This document shows, piece by piece, positions 12,976 to 24,560 of a stretch of DNA of 64,000 bases (the first letter of the stretch is position 1; every line of letters starts with the position of its first letter). The notes under the pieces are model-generated. The model was not told the DNA's origin. It saw only the letters and a program-made list of their open reading frames with translations, and did no database searches. The position numbers and the translations under genes are program-made. The DNA is from Epiperipatus broadwayi (Eukaryota; Onychophora; Udeonychophora; Euonychophora; Peripatidae): contig JAQFVV010012497.1 of NCBI GenBank assembly GCA_028023455.1, forward strand, positions 1,800,001 to 1,864,000, given 5' to 3'.

Positions 12976-13183
12976 TACAGAATATACTTGTATTTATATC
13001 AAAACAAAAGTTTTATATAATAGTAATTGAAGTACTAAAACAAAATAATACCAAGTGTATTTTGATAAATGGTATTTTACCTGTATTGTAATGACAAATT
13101 AGAATAATAAGTGCCAGTTTTTATCACATTTTTTTGTTTTTATATCACAATCTTTTATAGATATAGATAAAAAAAAGAAAAGT

Positions 13184-13300
13184 TGTCTTGCGTTGTTAGC
13201 CGAGAGGTATCGCAGCCGCCATGCAAGCAAGTAGTTGGTTGCAGACGGTTGTGGGTTCGTGTCCCGGCCGATGCTATGACATATGAAAAAAAAAAAAAAA
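13184..13300 (+). mobile_element. tRNA-derived SINE with A tail
   Basis: A GC-rich island in AT-rich DNA, about 100 bp plus a run of 15 A. It carries RNA polymerase III promoter elements spaced as in a tRNA: box A TAGCCGAGAGG (13,197-13,207) and box B GGTTCGTGTCC (13,254-13,264). The distance between them fits a type II (Ser/Leu-like) tRNA with a long variable arm. The 3' part ends GATGCTATGACAT before the A tail. A second diverged copy at 33,563-33,667 shares both ends, so this is a dispersed family and not a tRNA gene. Any target duplication is hidden by the surrounding A-rich sequence. Confidence 0.8.
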
Positions 13301-16300
13301 GTACTGGCTATAAATTATAATTCAACTCTAAATACTGTATTGAGTGCTAAAATAAATTGGGTTGAGAGGGTGATAAAGAGTTATGATCTACAAATAATAA
13401 GCATATATTATTGCTTTTTTATAACATCATATTACCTAGTTATTTCAGTCTGTCTTCAGCCTGAAGAACTTAACCTATATAAAGTTGAAAAATACAAAAA
13501 AGATGTGATATCGCTATTATTTATCATCTAATTGAAAGTCTATAATTTTAACATCACTATTAATATTATTAAAGTATCTGGTGTACATAAAGCAGATCTT
13601 AACTTTTTAAATACTTTATACAGGTTCATAAATCTTATAAGGATGTGTGTAATAATTTTTATATTTTATGTATACTAATATAAGAAAAGTTATTTATAAT
13701 TTATTAATAATAATTGATAAATGTGATGTAAGTTAAAGTTTAGAATCATGTTTACTACATTTTATTGTTTGTACAAATTAATATATATATTATAAAGTAG
13801 TTGAGGTTAAAATAAATAAAAGTATGCAAATAACTTCATTTTTATATACGAGTTTTTCTTTTAACTGAATTTGAAAATTTAATTTTTAATCTGATCTTTA
13901 CTGCCTAAAAAAAGGATCTCTTCTTTATTGGGGTACTTCTGTTTTTAGAAAGTTTTTTTGATACTTAAGTATTAGTCTGGCCGTGAAATTTTAGTCTTCA
14001 TGAAAATCATTATGATTATCTATGATTGCTAAATATTTGATAGTAGGTTTTATTTAATTAATTAAGTATATTTAACTTAGTTGTTGAAGATCTCTGGACA
14101 ATTCTTACATCTACTATACATTCTTTATTAACTTTAATTTATCACTGATCTATTTATGCTTTAAAGTGGAATTATTATTTACAACTTTGTTAAAAATGAT
14201 TCTTTAAATCTTTGAAAATTAAATTTATTCAATCAATTAAATAAAATGTACTATTAAATATTTAGCAATCATAAATAATCATAAGTTATGAAGACTAAAA
14301 TTATGTAACTAACTTTTTTTTTTTTCCGTGAAATGAATTATTAATTATACTGTTTGTGGCTTTTGTCTGTAAAATTGTTAGAAGAAAAAACCCCCACCTT
14401 AATTATAATTATTAATTAAGTCTGAGATTATTGAAAGTAAGGAGAAGACATGGAGATTTGTATAATTTTCAAAATATATTTGTCTAAATTTCATCTCAAG
14501 AATCTAAGATTTAGGAATGATTCCTGAATAAGGATAATCAGTTCGATGTAGAAGATAATAGGACTGTTTCAAATATATTTTATAAATTATTAAAATTGGA
14601 ATTTTTTCCACATCAAATTCATTGATATTTTGTGTGATTTGCTGTGATCCATATTACAAATTATTAGATAGAAGAATTTTTAATTTATATATGTTATTGC
14701 ATTATTAGCCTTTTATTTATGTTGTTTTTTATATTTATTAGAATTATAGAAAAAGTTCAAGTATTGTTTTTTTACATGTGCGATTTATGTCTATGAAGAA
14801 TATATATATATTAATATATATGTATGGGAACATATATATATATATAATAATAAAAATGTCATTAAAAAAAGATTTTTTTCAAAATTTGTATTTATTTTAT
14901 ATGAATTGTATAGCTTCTACATCAAAATTTTATCTTATATTTTAACTATATTTTGTAGTTATCAAAAGTTTATATATCCTAAATTACCTAGAAAAAATAG
15001 ATTGAAAAATAATTCAAATCTTGCAAAGTATAGTATTAAACACTTGTATTAATAATTGATATATTAGCCATTGAGATTAAGCAAGCCTTTATCGTTTTTA
15101 TGATACATCTGTATATGCAATAAAAAACTTCCAAACTATTTTTCTTCGGATAATTGAATTCTAGAGTAATAAAAATAATGAACATATTAATCTTTTCTTA
15201 TGCTATATTATTTACATATATATACTTTGTATTTTTAACTTCTTTTTATATTTTAATACCATAAGTGCTTTCAGATATTTTGTTTATTTATCTTTTTTAT
15301 TAGACATCAAATTTACATTTATATTTAATTTTATTTTTCCAGTTATATTACAATATGTGAACTTTTGTGTAAAAATTATGTGATTCATATAAAATAAATA
15401 CAAGTTTTATAAAAAGTGAAATGTTTTTTTTTAAATAAAGTTAATCAATGGATCAGTCATTTTGAAAAGAAGCTAAATGGGCAATTTTTGTTATTCAAGT
15501 AATAAAGATTGTATTATTTTAATGTATTGCAAAATCATACACATATAGTTTTTTTTTTTCAATTCCATTATCAGCTTTATCTATTCATAATTTATCTTAG
15601 TTATACTAATTGTCAAATATTTTAATTATCATCATTGTTGACTATCTAAGTCATGATTATTTTTGTATTATTATTCTTGTAGGATATGATATTTTTTTTA
15701 TGTTACAATGCACAAGTGAATCATTATTTAGAAGATATCTCTTAGCCCAAAAGTAGATAGCAATAATTATCTAACTATATAAATTAGCATTGTAACTATA
15801 TAATACTTAATGTTACATTCTTATTTCTAAATATATTTAAGAATAGGATAACTGTATATAAAATTAAAAATACTATATTGCTTTTATTTTATTCCTTGAT
15901 CATTATGTATTTAATAAATAAAAAAATTAATATTTATATGAAATATATCAGAAATAAAATAAATAATAAATAGCCTAACAAGTAGTAGATATTTTAATGA
16001 CTTATGCATTATGATAAAAAAAAATTTCGATAGAGCCTAACTGCCTAACTCGCATATAAAGCATATTTCAAATTGCGATGGGGGGGGGGGAGGAGTTCCT
16101 TGGAGTTATTAAAACAAATGCTCAACTAAATATGTACTCTATTATTAACTTTATTTTTATCATTGCATATTAATATAAATTTTAGTTGACTGCTGTACTG
16201 ATTCAGAAGCAGTTGCTCTGTTTATTTTTGACCCAAACTAGCTAACTGATAAATTCTGAAATCTCACATAAAAGTCATCTCTTGTCAATGTATCAATGAT

Positions 16301-16488
16301 AATTTACTTAAACAAGTTGTGGCTTATTTATTATGACTACTTGAGATTAACAAAATATTTTTTTAACATTTAAATTTATTTCATATTTAAGGAAGTCTAT
16401 ATCCTTCAGTTGTACAAACATTATATCCTATCAATCCTGATCGACTGTAAATATTATGAATTATTTAAACATTATCATTATTAATATT
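13300..16488. other. AT-rich intron sequence, nothing recognised
   Basis: Long poly-T and poly-A tracts and TA microsatellite near 14,800-14,850; G11 run near 16,080. The open frame at 13,283-13,531 starts in the SINE tail and shows no domain. Confidence 0.6.
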
Positions 16489-16504
16489 ACATATTTATGT
16501 TGAT
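16489..16504. repeat. Left target-site duplication of array A
   Basis: ACATATTTATGTTGAT, identical to 18,172-18,187 on the other side of the array. Confidence 0.75.
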
Positions 16505-16655
16505 AGCAATAGTAACAAGTCAGAAGTCACATGACTTATATATAGCTTGCACTTATTAATATGTAAAGTTAAGAGCGTGCTAATAGCTCTAAACAAGCTT
16601 TTTTTTTTTTTTTTATTTATGATAAATGCTACTACAAGAGAAGGCATTCAAATCA

Positions 16656-16714
16656 TGGTCCCCATCCCCAGACCGGTTTCGACCTATGGGTCTCTTCAGT
16701 GAGGAGTTGGGACA
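16656..16714 (-). ncRNA. Hammerhead ribozyme, family A, copy 1
   Basis: Reading the minus strand: CTGAAGA (16,699-16,693), stem II GACC-CATA-GGTC, GAAA, then C-CG-GTC. A15.1-U16.1 and C15.2-G16.2 form a minimal stem III with a 2-nt loop, and the cleavage site is GUC. Cleavage would fall between plus positions 16,670 and 16,671. Stem I pairs TCCTCA with TGGGGA (one G-U), then an internal loop, then GTCCC with GGGAC. All conserved core residues are present. This minimal stem III layout is known from Penelope-like elements and metazoan retrozymes. Confidence 0.9.
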
Positions 16715-17066
16715 TTGGATCTAAAAAACCAACTCAAGCAAAGCATTTATCTAAAAGATAATTGTTAGAAGAAGATCTGAAACTTTTAGACATCTACATG
16801 TCTTTAAAGTCAGCTCTCCAACTGAAAAAAATCATATGGGCCTGAACTTAATTCAGATACTCCATACATTAGTAGGCTTAGCTCTTTAATTTAGCTAAAG
16901 CCACAACAGCAAAATAATAATAGTAATAGTAACAAGTCAGAAGTCACATGACTTATATATAGCTTGCACTTATTAATATGTAAAGTTAAGAGCGTGCTAA
17001 TAGCTCTAAACAAGCTTTTTTTTTTTTTTATGATAAATGCTACTACAAGAGAAGGCATTCAAATCA

Positions 17067-17125
17067 TGGTCCCCATCCCCAGACCGGTTTCGACCTATGG
17101 GTCTCTTCAGTGAGGGAGTTGGGAC
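17067..17125 (-). ncRNA. Hammerhead ribozyme, family A, copy 2
   Basis: Same core as copy 1 on the minus strand: CTGAAGA (17,110-17,104), GACC-CATA-GGTC, GAAA, C-CG-GTC with GUC at 17,084-17,082. One extra base in the 5' side of stem I (CCCTCA for CCTCA) should be tolerated as a bulge. Confidence 0.88.
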
Positions 17126-17620
17126 ATTGGATCTAAAAAACCAACTCAAGCAAAGCATTTATCTAAAAGATAATTGTTAGAAGAGATCTGAAACTTTTAG
17201 ACATCTACATGTCTTTAAAGTCAGCTCTCCAACTGAAAAAATCATATGGGCCTGAACTTAATTCAGATACTCCATATATTAGTAGGCTTAGCTCTTTAAT
17301 TTAGCTAAAGCCACAACAGCAAAATAATAATAGTAATAGTAACAAGTCAGAAGTCACATGACTTATATATAGCTTGCACTTATTAATATGTAAAGTTAAG
17401 AGCGTGCTAATAGCTCTAAACAAGCTTTTTTTTTTTTATTTATGATAAATGCTACTACAAGAGAAGGCATTCAAATCATGGTCCCCATCCCCAGGCCCAT
17501 ATGATTTTTTCAGTTGGAGAGCTGACTTTAAAGACATGTAGATGTCTAAAAGGTTTCAGATCTTCTTCTAACAATTATCTTTTAGATAAATGCTTTGCTT
17601 GAGTTGGTTTTTAGATCCAA

Positions 17621-17676
17621 TGTCCCAACTCCTCACTGAAGAGACCCATAGGGTGAAACGGTCTGGGGATGGGGAC
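17621..17676 (+). ncRNA. Hammerhead ribozyme, family A, copy 3, damaged
   Basis: CTGAAGA (17,636-17,642) is intact, but stem II reads GACCCATAGGGT and stem III is shortened to GAAACGGTC, leaving a one-base loop. Activity is doubtful. Stem I strands GTCCC and GGGGAC are retained. Confidence 0.75.
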
Positions 17677-18022
17677 CATGATTTGAATGCCTTCTCTTGT
17701 AGTAGCATTTATCATAAATAAAAAAAAGCTTGTTTAGAGCTATTAGCACGCTCTTAACTTTACATATTAATAAGTGCAAGCTATTATAAGTCATGTGACT
17801 TCTGACTTATTACTATTATATTATTTTGCTGTTGTGGCTTTAGCTAAATTAAAGAGCTAAGCCTACTAATATATGGAGTATCTGAATTAAGTTCAGGCCC
17901 ATATGATTTTTTCAGTTGGAGAGCTGACTTTAAAGACATGTAGATGTCTAAAAGTTTCAGATCTTCTTCTAACAATTATCTTTTAGATAAATGCTTTGCT
18001 TGAGTTGGTTTTTTAGATCCAA

Positions 18023-18079
18023 TGTCCCAACTCCTCACTGAAGAGACCCATAGGTCGAAACCGGTCTGGGGATGGGGAC
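18023..18079 (+). ncRNA. Hammerhead ribozyme, family A, copy 4, intact, sense to host gene
   Basis: CTGAAGA 18,038-18,044; stem II GACC (18,045-18,048) with GGTC (18,053-18,056); GAAA 18,057-18,060; GUC 18,064-18,066, with cleavage after 18,066. Stem I TCCTCA/TGGGGA and GTCCC/GGGAC. Identical core to copies 1 and 2. It lies on the strand transcribed as the TRABID intron. Confidence 0.9.
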
Positions 18080-18187
18080 CATGATTTGAATGCCTTCTCT
18101 TGTAGTAGCATTTATCATAAATAAAAAAAAAAAAAAAGCTTGTTTAGAGCTATTAGCACGCTCTTAACTTTACATATTTATGTTGAT

Positions 18188-21080
18188 TTAATATCATTAC
18201 AGATAATTAAATTTTTCTCTCTTATTAAATAAGTTATTTGCCAGAAATACTTTTATTACAAATTATTATTGTTCATATACAGTATTATGCTAATAAATAA
18301 ATTGTTTCTTGGAAACAGACTATTTATTTTTATGCACCCACACTAGCTTTATTTGAAACTATATATATATTAGATTCATTATATCATACTAGATTTGTCT
18401 CATATAAATTTAACATCTTTTAATTATCAATATTTTTTGTTATATTTAAAGTCTATACATTTTTTAATTACAAACTTATTTTTTCTTTAAATGGTGGAAC
18501 TTGTGATAAATTAATTCAAGTTCTTTCGCATCATTTTAATATTTATATATATCACTATAAGTTATGAATATGGTATATATGATATATCAAAAACATGTTA
18601 GGCAGTAATAAAGCTAAATATTTTAAAAATTACCTTTTCTGCATATGTGTTTATTAACAGTCGTTTATTTTAGCTCAGAAAAGAAGAAAATAATTTATAG
18701 TTGAATTACAATAGATCTACATAACAATTCATTAGAAATTTATTTAAATTTTGCCCAAATTTTTATGATTAACCATCAAGCCTGCTTAATTGGTTGCTTC
18801 ATTTTGAAGATTTTTGATTTTCAATGATTATAAAATTAGTTTTTCTATATAGTTTTTATATAACATGATTCAAAGTTTATTTTTAAAAAGTTTATCTTTC
18901 AACTGTTGGCCAGCTATTTTTTTTTTTCTCATTTCAGAAATGCTAATAATTGATATCTTAATGTATTATTTTTCATATTCACTATTAACAAAGACTTAGA
19001 CTATTATGCTTTTTGAAATTAGCATTTACTTTTATCCATTTGCAATTAGAAAAAAAAAATATTGGTAAAAATAATAATAATTATTTACTATAAATAAATA
19101 TTCTTAAATACATCACTTATTATCTGTTTGTGTATACAAACTAAAGATAATAACTAGTTTACATATTGCCCTGTGCAGTTTTGATAGAATGGTGAATTCA
19201 AGAGATAAAGCTTTCCAAACCAAAACTTAGCCTGTTCTTCTGGTGATTGAATGTTACATGATCTGAGTGATTAATCATTAAATTATATATCTAAATATGT
19301 TATTAAGTATACATTTTTTTTATTTAAAATAAAAAAAAGTGTGAAGACACATCCATCTTTGTAGCTTTCAATGGTTTTATTATTAATGGTGCAAACTTTA
19401 TGTAGAATATAAGCTATACATATATATTAAATTCATAACATATATAATTTATATATAATTCAATGATAGTTGTTTGGAATATGTTACACATTGAACTTCC
19501 AAACTAAGAATCTTTACCTCTCAAGTCCATCAGTCTACCACTATTTGCAGTGTTTTAAAATGAGTAGAAATAACTCTGTACTGTAAATTTAAATATTAAT
19601 TGAATCAAATTTAAATTGTTTAAAATATGATGACTGATTTAAGATTCACTTGGTTGTTTGATTCATGCCAACTTTCCATTTGTCTTGGACCTGCAGAAAA
19701 AAAATAGATATTTTTTTTTTTTTCTGTAAAAAGATGATACAAAGTTTATAGCAACTAGAGTGCAGTTTATATTGACAGTGATTGAAGGCAGCTCATAATT
19801 CAAAAAATAGGTTGAGTTAATTAGGGAATGCAGTATTGTGATTAAGTGATGATCTTGATAATCATTGGAAAAAATTTTCCATTTGCTATCATATCTACAA
19901 TATATTTTAGCATTTAATATTTACTTTAACTTTATAGATTTTAATGAATTCTTAACATCATTAAGAGTACACAACATGAAATTAAACACTTTATTTAATA
20001 CTTATTTTTTAAACTTTTAATTTGCCATTTGTAATACTTTTAAATATTTAGATACACAATAGCATTAAACTACAATGATAAAAATATTGGCAGAAATGAA
20101 ACTTTAATGTATTTTAAATTACGTTGATCTGTAAAATGTTTTTATCAAATGAAATAACTATGAACGATAAAAATTAGCAATTTTAGGGTCATTTTAAGTG
20201 CAAATATTTATTGTAGTATTTGATATTTTTAATAATATGATCCCCAAAATAAAAATTTGATAATTGATGAGAGATTCTTTTTTCTTTTTGGATAATAATA
20301 TGTGGCAGCTTTTTTTTACAAGCATAGAATGGATATGTTTCAACTAAAAATTAAAATTTTATTTCAAAGTTTAGTTCATGTATTGGCAGAACTGAATATT
20401 ATTTTAGTAACTCATGAGAAGCTTAAATCTAACCCATCTTTATAAGATTATTGTGTTATATCTTATCACCACAATTATTCATTCAAAAATAGAAGATATT
20501 AAAAAACCTGCAATATATAAGCATTCATCAGTTCTAGCTGATGTACAATGTGGATTTGCACATAAGCAGTTAAAATTTATGATAGATTTACAACAGATTG
20601 TCATGCAGGACTTTAAAAAAAATATCAGTTAAAGTTACTACTGCTTTATAACATTTTGAAAATGATACTGATAACTGTTCATATATTATAATTACCATTT
20701 GTTGCAAAATTTTATGTTATATGGTATACAAGTACCAAAAATTTTCATTCCATATTTTGTCCACAAATATGTATACACATGTAAAATGATTACCCAAAAT
20801 TTAAAGTTCTTAGAATACTAGATTTAGAAACAAGTAGATTTGCATTTGAGAACAGATAATATAATATGAGGAAAATAGTTTTTTCCCCACATCTATTTTT
20901 TTTCTTCTTATTATCAGCTTATTTTTGACACACATTTTTTTTTTACTTTTTATAAATATTGCAATATTTAATAGTAAAAAGTTGAATGTTTTGATTTAAA
21001 AAAACACTATTTTTGGGATATAAATAAGAATCAGTAATAAAAATATTATGTAATTCAAAACTAATAATAATTATCTTGTG
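18188..21080. other. AT-rich intron sequence with a possible RT scrap
   Basis: Mostly unassigned. The open frame at 20,414-20,632 includes VLADVQCGFAHKQ followed by IDLQQIV, faintly like the QCGFR.GRST.D.IF.LRQI block of RTE-type RTs. The match is too short to call. Similar short AT-rich segments near 19,400 and 21,340 (CATATATATTAAATTCATAAC) may be an old repeat pair. Confidence 0.4.
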
Positions 21081-21082
21081 TA

Positions 21083-21152
21083 GGGCACATACGTACGTTA
21101 CATTATTTTTTATTAGTAAACATAAAAAATAATGTAATGTACGTATGTGCCC
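21083..21152. repeat. Near-perfect 31-bp inverted repeat with 8-nt loop
   Basis: Left arm 21,083-21,113 starts GGGCACATACGTACGTTACA and right arm 21,122-21,152 is its reverse complement with a single mismatch, separated by TAGTAAAC. It would form a long hairpin in either transcript. The CpG-containing ACGTACGT core contrasts with the AT-rich surroundings. It could be a tiny foldback/MITE or a hairpin RNA precursor; nothing decides between these. Confidence 0.85.
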
Positions 21153-21159
21153 GTTACAC

Positions 21160-24100
21160 TTGATAATGAGAGAGAAGTTTGTTATTGGTTGAATGGTAAG
21201 TAAGAAAAAAAAGTCATTTTGGAGAACTAGGATCTAGTTAGATCTACAAACATCATAAAATATTAATTATATATTCTGTACCATAAAGTCTGGTGAGCTA
21301 AAGGTCCTTGAATCAAGATTCAGTCTGTTGTCACTTTTTTATGCTGAACATAATATATACATATGTATTAAATTCATAACACGTATTGTTAGAAAATTTA
21401 TATATATAATTTGATGTCACATGATTTGAATAATTAATTATTCATTTACTTAATGTTAAATATTTAATATAAAAATGTAGTAAATTTAATCGTTTTTTCA
21501 AGATTAAATTCATTAATAATAGTTTCAGTATATCATAATTTTGAGATTCTTTAAAAATGGATTATTCTTGAAGATTAGTTAATTCGTAATGGCCTTTAGT
21601 AAAAATGAACCAATGTTAATGTATTTTCAAGAATGCTGAATATCTGGTTAACAAAGATAAGTAAGTTGTTTTATATGCATGTTGAATGGCCTTTTTTAAA
21701 ATTTCTAATATATAACTTATTTTATTGAAATTACATGTTTTTAAAATTTTATATTATTAAGCAATAAAGCAGTTTTACATAAATCACAAATTATCTACAT
21801 TAGAATGAAATAAATTTTTATATATTGTGGCGAGTCTGAAGGTATTGATTATTCACTATTTATATGGGATTATGAATGCAATCTTGTGAAATGTAGTTTA
21901 AAATGGATCCAGTAAAAGTTATAATGATAATTTTAAAAGTAAATGTATTGTTATACAAAATGTCATTCCATTAAGAGAAAAATAATTACAAATAATCTTA
22001 TATTAATGACTGCAAACTTTATAATATATCTATTTATAAATGAATATTTAATATTTTAGTATAGTAAAAAAAAAGATTTATTGCCTTGTAGTTCATAAGA
22101 AATTAGAGCACTGAAAGTGGCAGATGAATACTTTTTATTTCATTTTAGAGTGATATATTCAATAGCTCCTATCCTACTTTATTGATCAAGATGAGATTTT
22201 TCACAGTTTTATTTGTTTGAAATTGATTCAGAAATTCATGCGTATTAAGCAATTGATATACTGAGATTTAGTATAATGCATTTTTGTAAGTCACATTTAA
22301 ATTACAAGGCTTATAGTTTGTAAATATGTGAGTTATTAAACATTGATGTTAATAGGAAATATTGTATGAGCTTTAGTCATAATTGCAGGAAAACATTATA
22401 CTAAACGGACAAATTATTTAAAAAGTTTTGCAATCCTTAAACACAATTAAAAAGAATTGGGAAAAGAGAAATGAAGATTTTTATAATTAAAACTGGATTA
22501 TTTATTTGAATTATATTTATTAGTATTACAATTTTATTATTTATATAAGTTTATAAAAATAGTTAAACAATTTAGCTTTATTTTTTTTAAAAATTATTTC
22601 TTTAAAGTGATATTATCAAAGACATTAAATATTTTTATAAGTAGTGGTTAAACTACAAGATTTATAGTTATAGAAAACTTTGCATGTGTTTTATTCATAA
22701 TTGTATTCGAATCTTTTTTTCTTATTGTTAATTAAAAAAAGAGATAAATGTTGGAATTGCAGTTTCAATTAAAAAAATTGTCTCCTTGACAAATAGACAG
22801 TAGAGAAAATTGCAATTTGTGTAGATTTACAGGCAATCAAGAAAAATATATATAGATATTTAGCAGTATTTTAATTTTAAAGCAGATTGAACTATGTATC
22901 TTTTATTGAAATATTTTGTTTAGAAGAGCTGAAAAGAGTTTGCAATTATTAAAAAAATTCTTCTTTTCTTTAGATGCTCATCTGTTTCTAGAAAAATCTA
23001 CTAATGATTTGACTGATCATATTTAAGTCTTAATGATATTTGAATAAAGTTTCAAAGTATTTGTCAGCCAATTGTTTCTTTTATCTATTTTTTTAAAAAG
23101 TCATTTAATTAATGCTTGTTAAGTCATCTTATTATTTTTTTAAAGCAGAATATCTTAATTTGAAGTTAGTTTTTTGTCAGTAAGTTAATCACTTTGTTTG
23201 ATATCAGATAAGAAAGAATGAGTATGTGTGTCTGTATGGATTCAATTTTTAATTAATTATTTCAACATCTGTTTTTTAAAAGATTTTGTAATATTACTCA
23301 TATTCATTTGCTTTATTGCAAAATATTTTTTAAAAAGATATTGCAGTACTTGCTATTTTAAAATTTCTATTATTAGTATTTCCTTTAACTTATTTCCCTC
23401 TTACATTGTGAGAGATATTCTGGTTTTATTTGGAATCAATTTAATGCCAAGTACTTCATTTCACAACTAAGTTTTAAGAAAAAATGTTTTTTTTTGTTTA
23501 TTGGTTTTCATATTTTTATTAGATTTTTTTTTAAAATAAGATTTATTGATATTAATAAGTAATTGATATTTTTAAAATTTTAAATAATTATAAGTCATTT
23601 TAAACTATTGTTTTTGTTTTGTTTTTTTTTTTAAAAAAGAACAACTTTCCAGTGACATTAATAATAAAGATAATAATGGACAATATTTCAGCTATAATTC
23701 AGTGTTTATGAAATCCCTATCTGTACTCATCAAACATTGTTAATATAAATAAAATACAAAATGTAATTATTTATTGTTTTGTATGTTATCTTCATCTACT
23801 TTCACACTCTTCACAAAGTCATTATCAAATTATTTTCTGGAATACTAACAACTCAAAAAACAAATTTTCACCTTACCTTAAAACTTGACATTTTTATGTT
23901 GTTAATGTGAAGTAATTCTTTCTCACTAAGAATGTCATATGTAAATTATTATCTGAAACATTATAACTAATATCAGCTAAAATAGAATGTGGAATAACTT
24001 ATTTTATATACATATAATTCACTAAGTAAAACCAAAGAGCTGCAGACTTTCTTCCCACATTAAAAAGATTAACTGATATTAATCTATTTATCTTTATTAT

Positions 24101-24227
24101 AAAAATTAATTGACATTGTACAGTGTAGTTGAAACAGTGCATTATATATATATACAAATTGTGTAAATAAATTATATCTATATAAATTAATTACCTATGC
24201 ATATCAAATTTGTTTGTAAATAAACTT
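21160..24227. other. AT-rich intron sequence, nothing recognised
   Basis: Poly-A/T tracts throughout, with a T11/A6 junction at 23,622. Open frame 23,228-23,470 is hydrophobic and AT-driven with no recognisable domain. Confidence 0.6.
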
Positions 24228-24560
24228 TTTTGTACTACTGTAGGTAGAATACCTGTAATTTGAATGCCTATTATTCAAAAACTTCTATTATCCAAACAAA
24301 ATTTCAAAGAAGGTTTTTAATCTTTTATAACAATAAATTAGTTTTGTAATACAGTTTCAAATAAAACTGAAGAAAAAACATTTGTAAACATCTATAAATT
24401 AATGCATTTAATTGCAGTGAGTTATCTGTTGTTGCTTTTTTTTCTGTTTTAGCATAGTTTGTATTTTTAATATGGGGGTAAAAGATCTGTTCTTGCAGTC
24501 CAAAAAATTCACAAACCCGACAAATCTCAGGAAAACCAGAGATTTCTGTAAGTGATTTTT
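24228..24560. mobile_element. Possible Tigger/pogo-type MITE relic, copy 1
   Basis: Contains TTGAATGCCTATTATTCAAA, CTTCTATTATCCAAACAAAA and TTTCAAAGAAGGTTTTTAAT, homologous to 33,408-33,500. The repeated TTATCCAAAC motif resembles terminal repeats of Tigger/pogo elements (TTATCCGAAC). No transposase is present. Confidence 0.4.

Larger units (their letters stand above)
16505..18178. mobile_element. Hammerhead array A: two and a half left units, inverted joint, two right units
   Basis: Array of a unit of about 410-417 bp. Left-arm units begin AACAAGTCAGAAGTCACATG at 16,514, 16,931 and 17,341. The third stops at 17,494 and is followed by the same unit in inverted orientation (one full copy and a partial one) to about 18,178. 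Each complete unit holds one hammerhead motif. The ribozyme strand is minus in the left arm and plus in the right, so ribozyme-sense strands diverge from the joint. The locus is flanked by the 16-bp direct repeat ACATATTTATGTTGAT (16,489-16,504 and 18,172-18,187); 7 bp of the right copy could equally be element sequence. Units differ by few changes, suggesting a fairly young insertion. No protein is encoded, so mobilisation in trans is likely. Confidence 0.85.

Noticed and set aside
13184-13300. Functional tRNA gene
   Set aside because: Box A and box B are good, but the acceptor and anticodon stems are imperfect, an A tail follows, and a diverged second copy shares non-tRNA 3' sequence. This is a SINE.
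16505-18178. CRISPR-like or simple satellite array
   Set aside because: Units exceed 400 bp, have no spacer structure, switch orientation once, and are flanked by a target duplication. The host is an animal.
20414-20632. RT fragment call
   Set aside because: Only a short QCGF-like resemblance; insufficient to annotate an element.
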